Below are positions 42,913 to 51,607 of a DNA stretch of 64,000 nucleotides, piece after piece. Position numbers and translations under genes: made by a program. Under the pieces are notes generated by a model, which made no database searches, had not been told where the DNA came from, and saw only the letters and a list, made by a program, of their open reading frames with translations. This DNA is from Thauera sp. GDN1 (GTDB taxonomy: Bacteria > Pseudomonadota > Gammaproteobacteria > Burkholderiales > Rhodocyclaceae), in assembly GCF_029223545.1 (NCBI RefSeq), contig NZ_CP097870.1:3410001-3474000 (forward strand), given 5' to 3'. The stretch's first letter is position 1; every line of letters begins with the position of its first letter.

Positions 42913-44367
42913 TCAGGCGCCGCGCTTGCGCTTGTCGGCGACCTTCTCCCACAGCTGGGCGTTCTCGATCCCGAGCGGGCGCGGATCGAACTCGGGCTCG
43001 GCGCGGCCGCGTGCCTGCTGCGCCTCGTAGTCCTTGAGCGCCACCAGCGCCGGCTTCTGCAGCACCAGGATGGCGACGATGTTGAGCCAGGCCATCAGAC
43101 CGACGCCGATGTCGCCCAGGCCCCAGGCCAGGTCGCTGGTGCGCACGCAGCCGTACAACGCGGACGCGATCAGGGCCACGCGCAGCACGAAGATCAACGA
43201 CTCGGAACGCAGGTTGCGGGTCAGGTAGGCGAGGTTGGTCTCGGCAATGTAGTAGTAGGCGAGCACCGTGGTGAAGGCGAAGAAGAACAGCGCGACCGCC
43301 ACGAACATCGAGCCGAAGCCGGGCAGCACCTGCTCCATCGCAGCCTGGGTGAAGCCGGTGCCCGCAGCGATGTTGGCGAGGCCGGTGAACACCTGCTGGC
43401 CGTCCGCGCCGGTCACGTTGTAGGTCCCGGTGATCAGCACCATGAACGCGGTCGCCGAGCACACGAAGAGCGTATCCACATACACCGAGAACGCCTGCAC
43501 CAGGCCCTGCGCGGCCGGGTGCGGCACTTCGGCGGCGGCGGCGGCGTGCGGGCCGGTACCCTGGCCCGCCTCGTTCGAATACACCCCGCGCTTGACGCCC
43601 CACTGGATGGCCAGGCCGATCATCGCGCCGAAACCGGCGTCGAGGCCGAAAGCGGAGGACAGGATCAGGCTGATGACCTCGGGCACCTTCTCGACGTTGA
43701 GCGCCACCACCACGGCCGCGGCCAGGATGTAGCCGAGCGCCATGAAGGGCACGACCACCTGGGTGACCTGGGCGATGCGGCGCACGCCACCGAAGATGAT
43801 CAGGCCGAGCAGGATCACGATCAGGGTGCCGGTCACCGCCGGCGCCACGCCGAAGGCGTTCTCCATGCTGGCCGCGATGCTGTTGGTCTGCACCCCCGGC
43901 AGCAGCAGGCCGCAGGCGAACACCGTCACCACGGCGAACACGATCGCGTACACGCGCCAGCCCAGGCCCTTCTCGATGTAGTAGGCGGGGCCGCCGCGGT
44001 ACAGCCCGTGGTGCTCGGTCTTGTAGATCTGGCCGAGCGCCGACTCGATGTAGGCGGTCGCGGCGCCGAGGAAGGCCACCATCCACATCCAGAAGATGGC
44101 GCCGGGACCGCCGAAGCCGATCGCGGTGGCGACGCCGGCGATGTTACCGGTGCCCACACGCCCCGACAGCGCGATGGTCAGCGCCTGGAAGGACGACACG
44201 CCCGCGGCCGAGCTCTTGCCGCGGAACATGGCGCGCACCATCTCGCCCATGTGGCGCACCTGCATGAAACGGGTGCGGATCGAGAAATACAGGCCTACCA
44301 GCAGGCAAAGGTAGACGAGTGCTGGGCTCCATACCCAGCCGTTGATCCAATCGACGGTCTCTTGCAT
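42913..44367 (-). CDS. AGCS-family alanine/glycine:cation symporter
   Basis: A 484-residue inner-membrane protein with about eleven helices. Family signatures are ALSGRVGTGNIAGVATAIGF near residue 75 and the central GVKRGVYSNEAGQGTGPHAAAAA. It takes up alanine, glycine or related small amino acids with sodium or protons. It is a single gene bounded by a terminator at its 3' end and an operator-like dyad upstream. The start MQETVDWINGWVW at ATG 44367 matches the family; a much longer open frame upstream belongs to no gene. Confidence 0.93.
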   Translation of the reverse strand: MQETVDWINGWVWSPALVYLCLLVGLYFSIRTRFMQVRHMGEMVRAMFRGKSSAAGVSSFQALTIALSGRVGTGNIAGVATAIGFGGPGAIFWMWMVAFLGAATAYIESALGQIYKTEHHGLYRGGPAYYIEKGLGWRVYAIVFAVVTVFACGLLLPGVQTNSIAASMENAFGVAPAVTGTLIVILLGLIIFGGVRRIAQVTQVVVPFMALGYILAAAVVVALNVEKVPEVISLILSSAFGLDAGFGAMIGLAIQWGVKRGVYSNEAGQGTGPHAAAAAEVPHPAAQGLVQAFSVYVDTLFVCSATAFMVLITGTYNVTGADGQQVFTGLANIAAGTGFTQAAMEQVLPGFGSMFVAVALFFFAFTTVLAYYYIAETNLAYLTRNLRSESLIFVLRVALIASALYGCVRTSDLAWGLGDIGVGLMAWLNIVAILVLQKPALVALKDYEAQQARGRAEPEFDPRPLGIENAQLWEKVADKRKRGA

Positions 44368-44396
44368 GAGGGGACATCCGGAAAAATGAGGCGCTG

Positions 44397-44430
44397 ATTG
44401 TATCCGCTTGTTGCGGATCGCTGAGCGGAT
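44397..44430 (-). promoter_or_regulatory. Promoter and operator-like repeats upstream of the AGCS gene
   Basis: On the minus strand TACAAT (44402-44397) is a good -10 box 30 bp before the start codon. Overlapping it is the dyad ATCCGC-TTGTT-GCGGAT (44402-44418), and a third GCGGAT follows at 44425-44430. This arrangement resembles a repressor or activator site covering the promoter. Confidence 0.45.
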
Positions 44431-44441
44431 GCGACGTTCGG

Positions 44442-44464
44442 AAAAACCCGGACACGCACGTGTC
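44442..44464 (-). terminator. Probable terminator overlapping the CcmF-like stop codon
   Basis: On the minus strand GACAC-GTGC-GTGTC (44464-44451) forms a short hairpin. CGGG and TTTTT (to 44442) follow. The stem overlaps the last codon of the CcmF-like gene. It is weak by stem length but well placed to end the long qhp-linked run. Confidence 0.4.
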
Positions 44465-46652
44465 ACTGCATCGAGGGATGACTCTTTCGGAGCGTCTTGC
44501 GCGAGCCCACCAGGGCCAGCCACGCACTGCCGAACAGGACCAGGAGCAGCCCGCTCCACAACAGGGAAATGAAGGGGAAGACCTTCACCACCACGATCAC
44601 CGCGCCGCCGGCGCGCCCGTCGATCGCCTCGACCACCGCGGCAGGCGCCACCCAGAACTGCACTGCGCGCATCCAGCCCTGGTCGATCAAGGGTTGCAGC
44701 AGATATCCGGGCGTGCCGACGTGGCGCGCATAGCGATAGTCCAGCAGCTCGCACACCTGGCGCAGTGGCCCGTCGAAGCGCTCGGACGGCGCCCGCGCAT
44801 CCCGGTACAGGGTCTGGCCGTCCAGCCTTTCCCCCGTCGGCCCGCGCACCTCGATCGTGGTCAGCGCCTGCACCGCGGCCGGCGCAGCGCTGGCCCCGTC
44901 GAGCGCGGGCCCGATGCGGATGTCCGCGAGCCGGAACGCGTAGCCATGGCGATCCTTCGCCCACGCGCTCGGCCCGCCGTCGAAGACGATCTCGTGCTGC
45001 GTGTAGCTGTTGAGCGCGGTCGCCAGCAATCCGCCCCACAAGGCGAGGGCGACACCGGCATGGATCGCCGCCAGCGGGACCACCGTCGCCACCGCCTTGC
45101 GGCCCTGCCGATGCAGGACCTGAACCGCCCAGGCAAGGCCGCCGAGCGCGAGATAGGCACCACCGACCAGGCTGGCGTCGAGCCACGGCAGCACGGCCAC
45201 GATCTGCTGCGACAGGATGCCGGCTCCCGTGTACTGCCGCGTCACTGCACCGCCCCACAGCGCGTTGGCTCCCATTGCCAGCAGGACCAGCAGCAGGGTT
45301 CCGCGCCCGGCCGCCACCGAGATCCGGCGGAAGAAGTACCAGCCGCCCACCAGCCCGAATCCGGCCAGCGGCAGCAGTAGAAGACGCGCGAGCACGTAGC
45401 CGTCCACGTCCCACTGCTCGAAGGCTGCGCGCAGGGCCGCGAGCTCGCCGCCGGTGGTGAGGTTGCCCAGCATGGCGAGGAAGGGCTTGTATTCCTCCGG
45501 ACGGGGCAGATGGAGCACGCCCGCGCCGAAGGCGAACAGCAACTGCCCGGCGGCGACCGCAGCGGCCCCCACGAAGCACAGTTGAGCCAGCCACAGCCCC
45601 GAGGGCAGGCGCCAGCCCGTGGGTGAGGCCGCCTTTCCCGCCCGCCGCCCCGCGATCGCGCATGCGACGCCCGCCAGCAGCAGCACGCCAGCGAGCACGA
45701 GGTGGGCGATCCAGGAGTCGGCGCCCACGTAGCGATGCGAGCTCGCGAGCACCGGATTGCGCGTCACCGCCATCACCAGCGGCACCGCCGCGGCTGCGAG
45801 CACGCCGGCCCACGGCATCGTCCGCCAGTGCGGGCGCCCCACGCCCCAGCCCGCCACCCCGTGGAGGTGGGCGCCGAGCACGCACCACAGGCAGAACACC
45901 GCGGTCTGCACCGGATCCCAGTGCCAGACCTGGCCGTACATCGCATCCTCGAACGCCCACAGCATGCCGAAACCGATGCCGGCGGTGAGCACCAGCCAGG
46001 CCCGGCGCGCATGCGCACGGGCGAGCACCGGCCACGGTGCCGGCACCCCGCGCAAGGCGTCGAGAGCGGGCGCGGCGAGTGCCAGCGTCCACGCATAGGC
46101 GGCCAGCACCAGCGGCGCATGGAACAGCATCCACGGCTTCATCAGGTGGGCGTTCATGCCTTGCGACGGCGCCTGCGCCAGCCACCCGGCCGGTGTCGCG
46201 GCGAAGGGCGTCAGCCACAATGCGGTGAACGCGACCCAGGCGGCGATCGCGGCCGCGACCGAATGGCGGCCCCGATCGCCGCCGGCGCGCGCCCTGCCAG
46301 CGGCAAGACCGAGGCAGCAGGCAGCGAGCATCAAGGTCGTGCCCTCGTCGCCCCCCCACACGTTGGCGATCTTCAGGTGCAGCGGCAACTCGGCGCTGCT
46401 GTACAGCCACACGTAGCGCACCCCGAAACCGTCGGCGGCGAAATGCCAGCCCAGGGCCAGCACACAGGCCCATGCCAGGGCCGCCGCGAGCGCGAGCGCG
46501 GCGGCCCGCCCAACCGCCCGGAACGCCGCATGCACGGTGAGTCCCAGCGCCACCGCGAGGAGCGACTGCCCCGCCGCCGGCCACATCGCCACCAGCGGCA
46601 CGGCCAGCGCCACGACCGCTACCGGCGCCACCCCACGCGGCACGGCCCGCAT
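44463..46652 (-). CDS. CcmF-like cytochrome c haem lyase
   Basis: A 729-residue protein with about fifteen membrane helices. It carries the CcmF pattern: LHLKIANVWGGDEGTTLML (in place of VWGGHEGS), the conserved His in PWMLFHAPLVLAAYAW, and a WWD-like segment GQVWHWDPVQTAVFCLWCVL. A periplasmic domain (about 560-680) precedes the last helix. CcmF ligates haem to CXXCH apocytochromes in the periplasm. No other ccm gene is near, so it looks like a paralogue dedicated to a special cytochrome. It starts 1 bp after the UbiU-like gene's stop and is the third member of that unit. The diheme QhpA encoded on the same strand is an attractive client (inference). Confidence 0.8.
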   Translation of the reverse strand: MRAVPRGVAPVAVVALAVPLVAMWPAAGQSLLAVALGLTVHAAFRAVGRAAALALAAALAWACVLALGWHFAADGFGVRYVWLYSSAELPLHLKIANVWGGDEGTTLMLAACCLGLAAGRARAGGDRGRHSVAAAIAAWVAFTALWLTPFAATPAGWLAQAPSQGMNAHLMKPWMLFHAPLVLAAYAWTLALAAPALDALRGVPAPWPVLARAHARRAWLVLTAGIGFGMLWAFEDAMYGQVWHWDPVQTAVFCLWCVLGAHLHGVAGWGVGRPHWRTMPWAGVLAAAAVPLVMAVTRNPVLASSHRYVGADSWIAHLVLAGVLLLAGVACAIAGRRAGKAASPTGWRLPSGLWLAQLCFVGAAAVAAGQLLFAFGAGVLHLPRPEEYKPFLAMLGNLTTGGELAALRAAFEQWDVDGYVLARLLLLPLAGFGLVGGWYFFRRISVAAGRGTLLLVLLAMGANALWGGAVTRQYTGAGILSQQIVAVLPWLDASLVGGAYLALGGLAWAVQVLHRQGRKAVATVVPLAAIHAGVALALWGGLLATALNSYTQHEIVFDGGPSAWAKDRHGYAFRLADIRIGPALDGASAAPAAVQALTTIEVRGPTGERLDGQTLYRDARAPSERFDGPLRQVCELLDYRYARHVGTPGYLLQPLIDQGWMRAVQFWVAPAAVVEAIDGRAGGAVIVVVKVFPFISLLWSGLLLVLFGSAWLALVGSRKTLRKSHPSMQ

Positions 46653-46653
46653 C

Positions 46654-47667
46654 TCAGCGCGCCTCCGCCCGCAACACCTCGGGGTAATAGCACATGTAAC
46701 CGGTGGCGCAATGCGCTTCCGAAGGCCGCAGCTTCATGGCGAATTCACGGACATCGGCGTCGTCCTCACCGCAGCGCACGCGATCCAGCACGGATCTGAC
46801 CATGCGCACGCTCGCCAGCTTGCGCGCGGTGGGCGCCTCGCGCCCGGCGATCTTGATCGCCGCCACCCGCCCGCGCCGCAGCGCGGGCACGGCACACAAG
46901 CCGCAAGGTCCGTAGGGCAGGCCTTCGGGCGTGGTGCTGAAGCCGCAGGAGAAGCGGTACCACAGCCAGCGCTCGTACTCGGCGTCGTTCTCCTGCAGAC
47001 GCGCCGCCAGCCGCGGCGACACGTCGCTGCCGTCGCGACGGCGGTAACGGTATTCGAAGCGATCGAGGCAGATCGGCCCGCCGAGCTGGCCCGGCAGGTG
47101 GATGGTGTGGCAGGCGCCTTCCTCGAAGATGCAGCCGTCGTTGAGCACGAAGGCCTCGATCTCGATGTCGGGCACCTCGGCGGCGATGCTGGCGGCCTCG
47201 GCCAGGGTGACGTCGCGCGGCAGGATCAGGCGTTGCGCGCCGAGCTCGCGGCACAGCCGTGCCGCCCCCGCGTTGCGACAGGTCGCCACCGAGCTGACGT
47301 GCATGCGCAGCGCCGGAAAGCGCGTCGACAGCGCATGGAGCAGGCCGAGGTCGCTGATGATCAGCGCATCGCCGCCCAGCGCCGCGAAACGCCCGGCGAT
47401 TTCCTCCGCGGCACCGATCTGGGCGGCGGAATAGTGCTGGGCGTTGAGCACCAGCGACACGGTTGCCTCATGCGCATGAGCGATGTCGATCGCGCTCGCC
47501 AGGTCCTCGTAGCGCGTCAGGTTGCCCGAGGGGCGGCGATTGGCATTGATCGCATGGAAGCGCCCCAGCCAGTCGGGCGGCACCAGGCCGCAGTAGAACT
47601 CGTTCGCGCCCGCCTGCGCCAGCGGCTCGATCTCGGCGACGCGCGATACCGGGGCAACGATCCTCAT
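46654..47667 (-). CDS. UbiU-like U32-family protein
   Basis: A 337-residue U32-family protein. It begins MRIVAPVSRVAEIEPLAQAG, as in U32 TIM-barrel proteins, has SSVATCRNAGAARLCRELG and RLILPRDVTL, and a cysteine set led by CIFEEGAC that parallels CIMSEGRC of E. coli UbiU. Further Cys at PICLDRF, FSCGFST and CGLCAV would complete an iron-sulfur site. UbiU works with UbiV in oxygen-independent hydroxylation during ubiquinone synthesis; no peptidase activity should be assumed. Here it overlaps the UbiV-like gene (ATGA) and precedes a CcmF-like gene. The divergence from true UbiU and the context suggest a different substrate. Confidence 0.78.
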   Translation of the reverse strand: MRIVAPVSRVAEIEPLAQAGANEFYCGLVPPDWLGRFHAINANRRPSGNLTRYEDLASAIDIAHAHEATVSLVLNAQHYSAAQIGAAEEIAGRFAALGGDALIISDLGLLHALSTRFPALRMHVSSVATCRNAGAARLCRELGAQRLILPRDVTLAEAASIAAEVPDIEIEAFVLNDGCIFEEGACHTIHLPGQLGGPICLDRFEYRYRRRDGSDVSPRLAARLQENDAEYERWLWYRFSCGFSTTPEGLPYGPCGLCAVPALRRGRVAAIKIAGREAPTARKLASVRMVRSVLDRVRCGEDDADVREFAMKLRPSEAHCATGYMCYYPEVLRAEAR

Positions 47668-48530
47668 AGCGGCGCTCCCGGCACGACCAGGCGGGCGACA
47701 CGCTTGCCGTCGACCGCCTGCCTCAGGCTGTGCGCCATCGCCGCCGAATGGCGGCTGAACAAGGTGTTGCCCAACTGCACACTGGCCCCCGCATCGGCCC
47801 GCCCGGGACGCGAGGCCAGCGCCGAGAAGCGCAGGCATTCCTTCTGGCAGCGGCGGCCGACGGCGAATCGCTCCGGCCCCTTCACCGCGAGCGAGCCCGC
47901 CCGACACATGCGGCCCTTGGCCACATAGACGTAGGGCAGGTGCACCGCGGTGGGCAAGGGCAGGTCGGCGAACGCCGCGTCGTCGGCGAACAGCGGCACA
48001 TCGATCTCCAGGCTCCGGATGCCCAGGCGTGCGAACAGGCCGCGCATCGTCGGCGCCGCGAGGCCATGGCCGCAACGGCCGGCCCAGCCCGCATCGAGCC
48101 GCGGATCCTTGGTCATGCGGCACAGCACCCGCCCGGCCACCGGACGCAAGTCCGGGAAACGGCTCGCCAGCTCGTGCGCGACGCCCCAGTCATTGACCAC
48201 CACCTCGCTGCCGGCCGGCAGCATGGTCAGCAGGGCGTCGAGTCGCGCAAGGACCTCGGGCGAGGCCACCGGGCTCAGCAGGACCAGACGCAGGCCGGCG
48301 CTCTCCGCCTGGCGCAGGGCCTCGCGCAAGGCCCGCGTGGACGGCAGCAGGTGTTCGCAGAACTCGCTGCCGAAATACAGATGGGTGGGCTGCAGCGGCG
48401 CCAGCCAGGCCGCCAGCTCGGCATCGCCATGGATGCGCTGCCAGTGGCGTGCGCGCTCCGCGGGCGCGGCCGCGATCCAGGTCAGATCGAGCGCATGGCA
48501 GGCTGCCACCGCCAGTTCGGGGGCATTCAT
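47664..48530 (-). CDS. UbiV-like U32-family protein
   Basis: A 288-residue protein with the layout of UbiV: THLYFGSEFCEHLL (compare YLGEAVCSKRR in E. coli UbiV) supplies the first Cys. A later group MCRAGSLAVKGPERF with GRRCQKEC supplies three more in a C-x18-C-x3-C arrangement, wider than the C-x12-C-x3-C of UbiV. These four are expected to hold a [4Fe-4S] cluster. AGGAGG sits about 7 bp before ATG 48530. It is separated from the aldehyde dehydrogenase gene by two strong hairpins and overlaps the UbiU-like gene by 4 bp, so the two proteins probably form a heterodimer. Confidence 0.75.
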   Translation of the reverse strand: MNAPELAVAACHALDLTWIAAAPAERARHWQRIHGDAELAAWLAPLQPTHLYFGSEFCEHLLPSTRALREALRQAESAGLRLVLLSPVASPEVLARLDALLTMLPAGSEVVVNDWGVAHELASRFPDLRPVAGRVLCRMTKDPRLDAGWAGRCGHGLAAPTMRGLFARLGIRSLEIDVPLFADDAAFADLPLPTAVHLPYVYVAKGRMCRAGSLAVKGPERFAVGRRCQKECLRFSALASRPGRADAGASVQLGNTLFSRHSAAMAHSLRQAVDGKRVARLVVPGAPL

Positions 48531-48557
48531 TCCCTTTCCTCCTCGCGGCCGCCGGGG

Positions 48558-48621
48558 CCGCGGGCCGGTGGCCCGCGGAACCCGCCCTGCGCGCCGCCGG
48601 CCACGCCGCGGCGCGCAGGGC
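48558..48621 (-). promoter_or_regulatory. Two strong GC hairpins between aldehyde dehydrogenase and U32 genes
   Basis: Hairpin one: 14-bp perfect arms 48584-48597 and 48608-48621 with a 10-nt loop, starting 2 bp after the aldehyde dehydrogenase stop. Hairpin two: 9-bp perfect arms CCGCGGGCC (48558-48566) and GGCCCGCGG (48570-48578) with a 3-nt loop. Neither has a U tract, so transcript stabilisation, pausing or partial attenuation between the two gene groups is more likely than full termination. Confidence 0.6.
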
Positions 48622-48623
48622 GC

Positions 48624-50126
48624 TCACAGGGCCATGATCACCGACTTGCTCTCGGTATATAGATCGAGCACCGCGCGCCCCATCTCGCGACCGATGCCCG
48701 ACTGCTTGTAGCCGCCGAAGGGCATCGAGGCGTCGAGGATGTTGTGGCAGTTGACCCACACCGTTCCGGCCTTGATCTTCGGCAGCAGCCGATGCACCCG
48801 CGACAGGTCGTTGGACCAGATGCTGGCACCCAGGCCGTAGGGCGTGTCGTTGGCGCGGCGGGCGACCTCGTCGAGATCGTCGTAAGGCATCGCGACCACC
48901 ACCGGGCCGAAGATCTCCTCGCGCACCACCTTCATGTCGTCACGGGTGTCGACCAGCACGGTGGGCTTGACGAAAAAGCCCTCGCCCTCGCCCGCCGCGC
49001 CGCCCGCCAGGGCGCGCGCGCCCTGGTCGAAGCCGCTGCGGATGTAGCCGAGCACGCGCTGCTGCTGGGTGGCCGAGACCAGCGGACCGATCTGGGTCGT
49101 GGGGTCGATGCCGGCACCGAGCTTCATGCCGGCGGCGATCTCGGACAGGCCCTCGACCACGCGTTCGAAGCGGCTCTTGTGCACATACAGGCGCGAACCC
49201 GCGCAGCACACCTGGCCCTGGTTGAAGAAGATCGCCTGCGCCGCGCCCGCGGCCGCCACCGCCGGATCGGCATCGTCGAGCACGATCACCGGGCTCTTGC
49301 CGCCGAGTTCCAGCGACACCCGCGTCATGTTGTCGAGCGCGGCCTTGCCCACCAGCTTGCCGATCTCGGTCGAGCCGGTGAAGGCGACCTTCTCGATACC
49401 GGTGTGCGCGGCCAGCGCGGCGCCCGCGGTGTGGCCGTGGCCGGTCACCACGTTGAACACCCCGGCCGGGTAGCCCGCCTCCAGCACCAGCTCGGCGAAG
49501 CGCAGCGCCGACAAGGGGGTTTCCTCCGCCGGCTTGAGCACCATGGTGCAGCCGGAGGCCAGCGCCGGTCCCGCCTTCCACGCCGCCATCAGCAGCGGGA
49601 AGTTCCACGGGATGATCGCGCCGACCACGCCCACCGGCTCGCGCCGGGTGAAGCCGAAGAACTCGCGGTTGCGCACCAGCGGCACCGACACTTCCATCGT
49701 CGAGCCCTCGAGCTTGGTCGCCCAACCGGCCATGTAGCGCAGGAAATCCACCATCAGCGCCAGGTCGACCGCGCGCGCCATGGTCACCGGCTTGCCGTTG
49801 TCGAGCGCCTCGATCTCGGCCAGCTCCTGCGCGTTCGCCTCGACCAGGTCGGCCAGGCGCAGCAGCAGGCGCTCGCGGTCCACCGGGCGCATCTTCGGCC
49901 ACTCGCCCTGCTCGAAGGCCTTGCGCGCCGCCGCCACTGCGCGGTCGATGTCGGCCGCCTCGCCCGCCGGCACGCTGGCAAACACCTGCGCGCTGGCCGG
50001 GTCGACCACCTCCAGCGTGCCGCCACCGACGGCCTCCAGCCACTCGCTGCCGATCAGCATGCGTTTGGGCTGGGCCAGGAACCGGCGTGTGTTGGCGCTC
50101 AGCAATTCACCCTTGTATCGATCCAT
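48624..50126 (-). CDS. NAD(P)-dependent aldehyde dehydrogenase
   Basis: A 500-residue aldehyde dehydrogenase. The motifs are PWNFPLLMAAWKAGPALASG, GFTGSTEIG-type FTGSTEIG, the general base Glu in LELGGKSP and the catalytic Cys in NQGQVCCAGSR. There is no signal peptide, so it is cytoplasmic. In the qhp context it would oxidise the aldehyde released from a primary amine to the acid. The frame reaches 50177, but ATG 50126 (MDRYKGELLSANTRRF) has GGAGA 7 bp upstream and does not run into the porin stop, so it is preferred. Confidence 0.92.
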   Translation of the reverse strand: MDRYKGELLSANTRRFLAQPKRMLIGSEWLEAVGGGTLEVVDPASAQVFASVPAGEAADIDRAVAAARKAFEQGEWPKMRPVDRERLLLRLADLVEANAQELAEIEALDNGKPVTMARAVDLALMVDFLRYMAGWATKLEGSTMEVSVPLVRNREFFGFTRREPVGVVGAIIPWNFPLLMAAWKAGPALASGCTMVLKPAEETPLSALRFAELVLEAGYPAGVFNVVTGHGHTAGAALAAHTGIEKVAFTGSTEIGKLVGKAALDNMTRVSLELGGKSPVIVLDDADPAVAAAGAAQAIFFNQGQVCCAGSRLYVHKSRFERVVEGLSEIAAGMKLGAGIDPTTQIGPLVSATQQQRVLGYIRSGFDQGARALAGGAAGEGEGFFVKPTVLVDTRDDMKVVREEIFGPVVVAMPYDDLDEVARRANDTPYGLGASIWSNDLSRVHRLLPKIKAGTVWVNCHNILDASMPFGGYKQSGIGREMGRAVLDLYTESKSVIMAL

Positions 50127-50176
50127 CTCTTGTCTCCGACTACTTGTGTATTGGTCTGGGGAAGGCGTCGTCGCCA

Positions 50177-51493
50177 TCAGAAGTTGAACAGCATCACCGC
50201 CTGCAGATAGACGTTGCGCCGGTCGTTGCCCTGCGCCGCCTTCACGCTGTCACCGCGCGGCTCGTAGATACCGATCAGCGGCACGAAGGTGAAGTTGTCG
50301 TTGATCTGCCAGAAGGCGAACAGGTCGATCTCGCGTCCGTCGAGATCCGGGGCGTCGCCGATGGACTTGATGTCCCAGTACTGCAGGCTCACCGACAGGT
50401 CCGCACGCGGGGCCACCGTCAGCTCGACGCGATCGAGCTTGTTGCCGCTGTTGGCCGGGCCGGCATAGTTGGCGGCGACCTCGCCCTGGAACCAGGTGCC
50501 GAGGCCGCGGCTGAGGCCGAAGAACAGCGGATCGAAGGCCTCGTTGCGATCGGTCCCCGCCTTGTCGGCCGAGAAGCGCGCATGACGGTAGTTCAGCGTC
50601 GGGCTCCACGGCAGGTCGGCGAAGGTCCAGCCGCCCTCGACGGTCCACGCGTCGGCGTCGTTCTTCACCACGTCGCTGCCGCCACGCTGATCGACGTACT
50701 CGAAGGACAGGAGCAGGTTCTCCACCCCCAAGCTGCCCTGGCCACGCAGGCTGGTGATGCGCATGCCGTCGCGGCGGTCGAAGATGCCCAGCCCGGCGCC
50801 CTTGTCCACGTCGAGCACCTTCATCCAGCTCAGGCCCAGGGTGCCGTGGGTCTCGGACACGTACTCCACATTCAGGCCGCCAAGCTCGGTGTCCTGCTGG
50901 TAGGGATTGTCCGACTGCAGCCAGAAGGCGTCGCCGCGCACGGGGCCATCCGGATCGACACGCAGGATGGCGGTGTTGCCGAAGCTCTTCTTCGCCGCCA
51001 GGTAATAGGCGCCACCGCGGTCGACGTCGGCACCGCCGAGCAAGGCCCCCTTGCCGAGGTTGATGCGGTCGCCCGCGATCAGGAAGCCGTCTCCGAGCTG
51101 GAACTGCTGGCGGCCGAAGGAGAAGTCGAGCAGGCCGCCGGCGCTGCGCCAGCCGAGGTAGGCGTCCTCCAGATCGACATCGCGCTCGCGTCCGCTGGTG
51201 TAGCCGCCGGCGTCGCCGTCGCCCCAGGTGCCCTGCGCGATCGCGCCCAGCCCGCCATACAGTTCACCCTCGCCGGCGCGGGTCTTGCCGACCAGCACGC
51301 CATGCACGAAGGCTTCGCGCCACTTCTTGCCGCCCTCGGCAAGATAGTCCTCGCTCGTCGAAAAGGCGCCGGCCATGCCGTCCACGTTGAAACCCAGGGT
51401 GGTGCCATCGCGTTCGTAGAAATCTGCGGCCTGCGCGCTGCCCAGCGTGGCCAGGCCCGCGAGCACGGCGGCCAGCGTCGTTTGAATGCGCAT
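50177..51493 (-). CDS. Outer-membrane beta-barrel porin
   Basis: A 438-residue outer-membrane protein. The signal peptide MRIQTTLAAVLAGLATLGS ends at AQA before ADFYERDG. The rest is alternating amphipathic beta-strand sequence with conserved repeats such as LDFSFGRQQFQLGDGFLI, and it ends in Phe (MLFNF) as barrel proteins do. It resembles alginate-export/DUF1302-like porins. Located between qhpB and the aldehyde dehydrogenase gene, it may admit amines to the periplasm; that role is inferred from position only. Confidence 0.82.
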   Translation of the reverse strand: MRIQTTLAAVLAGLATLGSAQAADFYERDGTTLGFNVDGMAGAFSTSEDYLAEGGKKWREAFVHGVLVGKTRAGEGELYGGLGAIAQGTWGDGDAGGYTSGRERDVDLEDAYLGWRSAGGLLDFSFGRQQFQLGDGFLIAGDRINLGKGALLGGADVDRGGAYYLAAKKSFGNTAILRVDPDGPVRGDAFWLQSDNPYQQDTELGGLNVEYVSETHGTLGLSWMKVLDVDKGAGLGIFDRRDGMRITSLRGQGSLGVENLLLSFEYVDQRGGSDVVKNDADAWTVEGGWTFADLPWSPTLNYRHARFSADKAGTDRNEAFDPLFFGLSRGLGTWFQGEVAANYAGPANSGNKLDRVELTVAPRADLSVSLQYWDIKSIGDAPDLDGREIDLFAFWQINDNFTFVPLIGIYEPRGDSVKAAQGNDRRNVYLQAVMLFNF

Positions 51494-51607
51494 GATGTTC
51501 GTCTCCTGATTGATTGTTTTGGGGTGCGCGGGACCCTCGGGGCCGGTGAGGGCCCCGATGAATGCCCCGCGACGCGGGTCAGCGGATCAGTGCTTGGGAG
51601 TTCGGGC

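Noticed and set aside
41911..44397. An 828-codon plus-strand frame across rapZ and the AGCS gene
   Set aside because: It spans two well-supported minus-strand genes and a terminator, with no domain likeness.
42913..46584. A single 1223-codon reading frame that could suggest a giant fused transporter
   Set aside because: Only the last 484 codons encode the AGCS symporter; the upstream part is an out-of-frame shadow of the CcmF-like gene and crosses a terminator and promoter.
46654..48530. Calling the two U32 genes secreted peptidases or collagenases
   Set aside because: No signal peptide or protease residues are seen; cysteine patterns match the UbiU/UbiV hydroxylation group.
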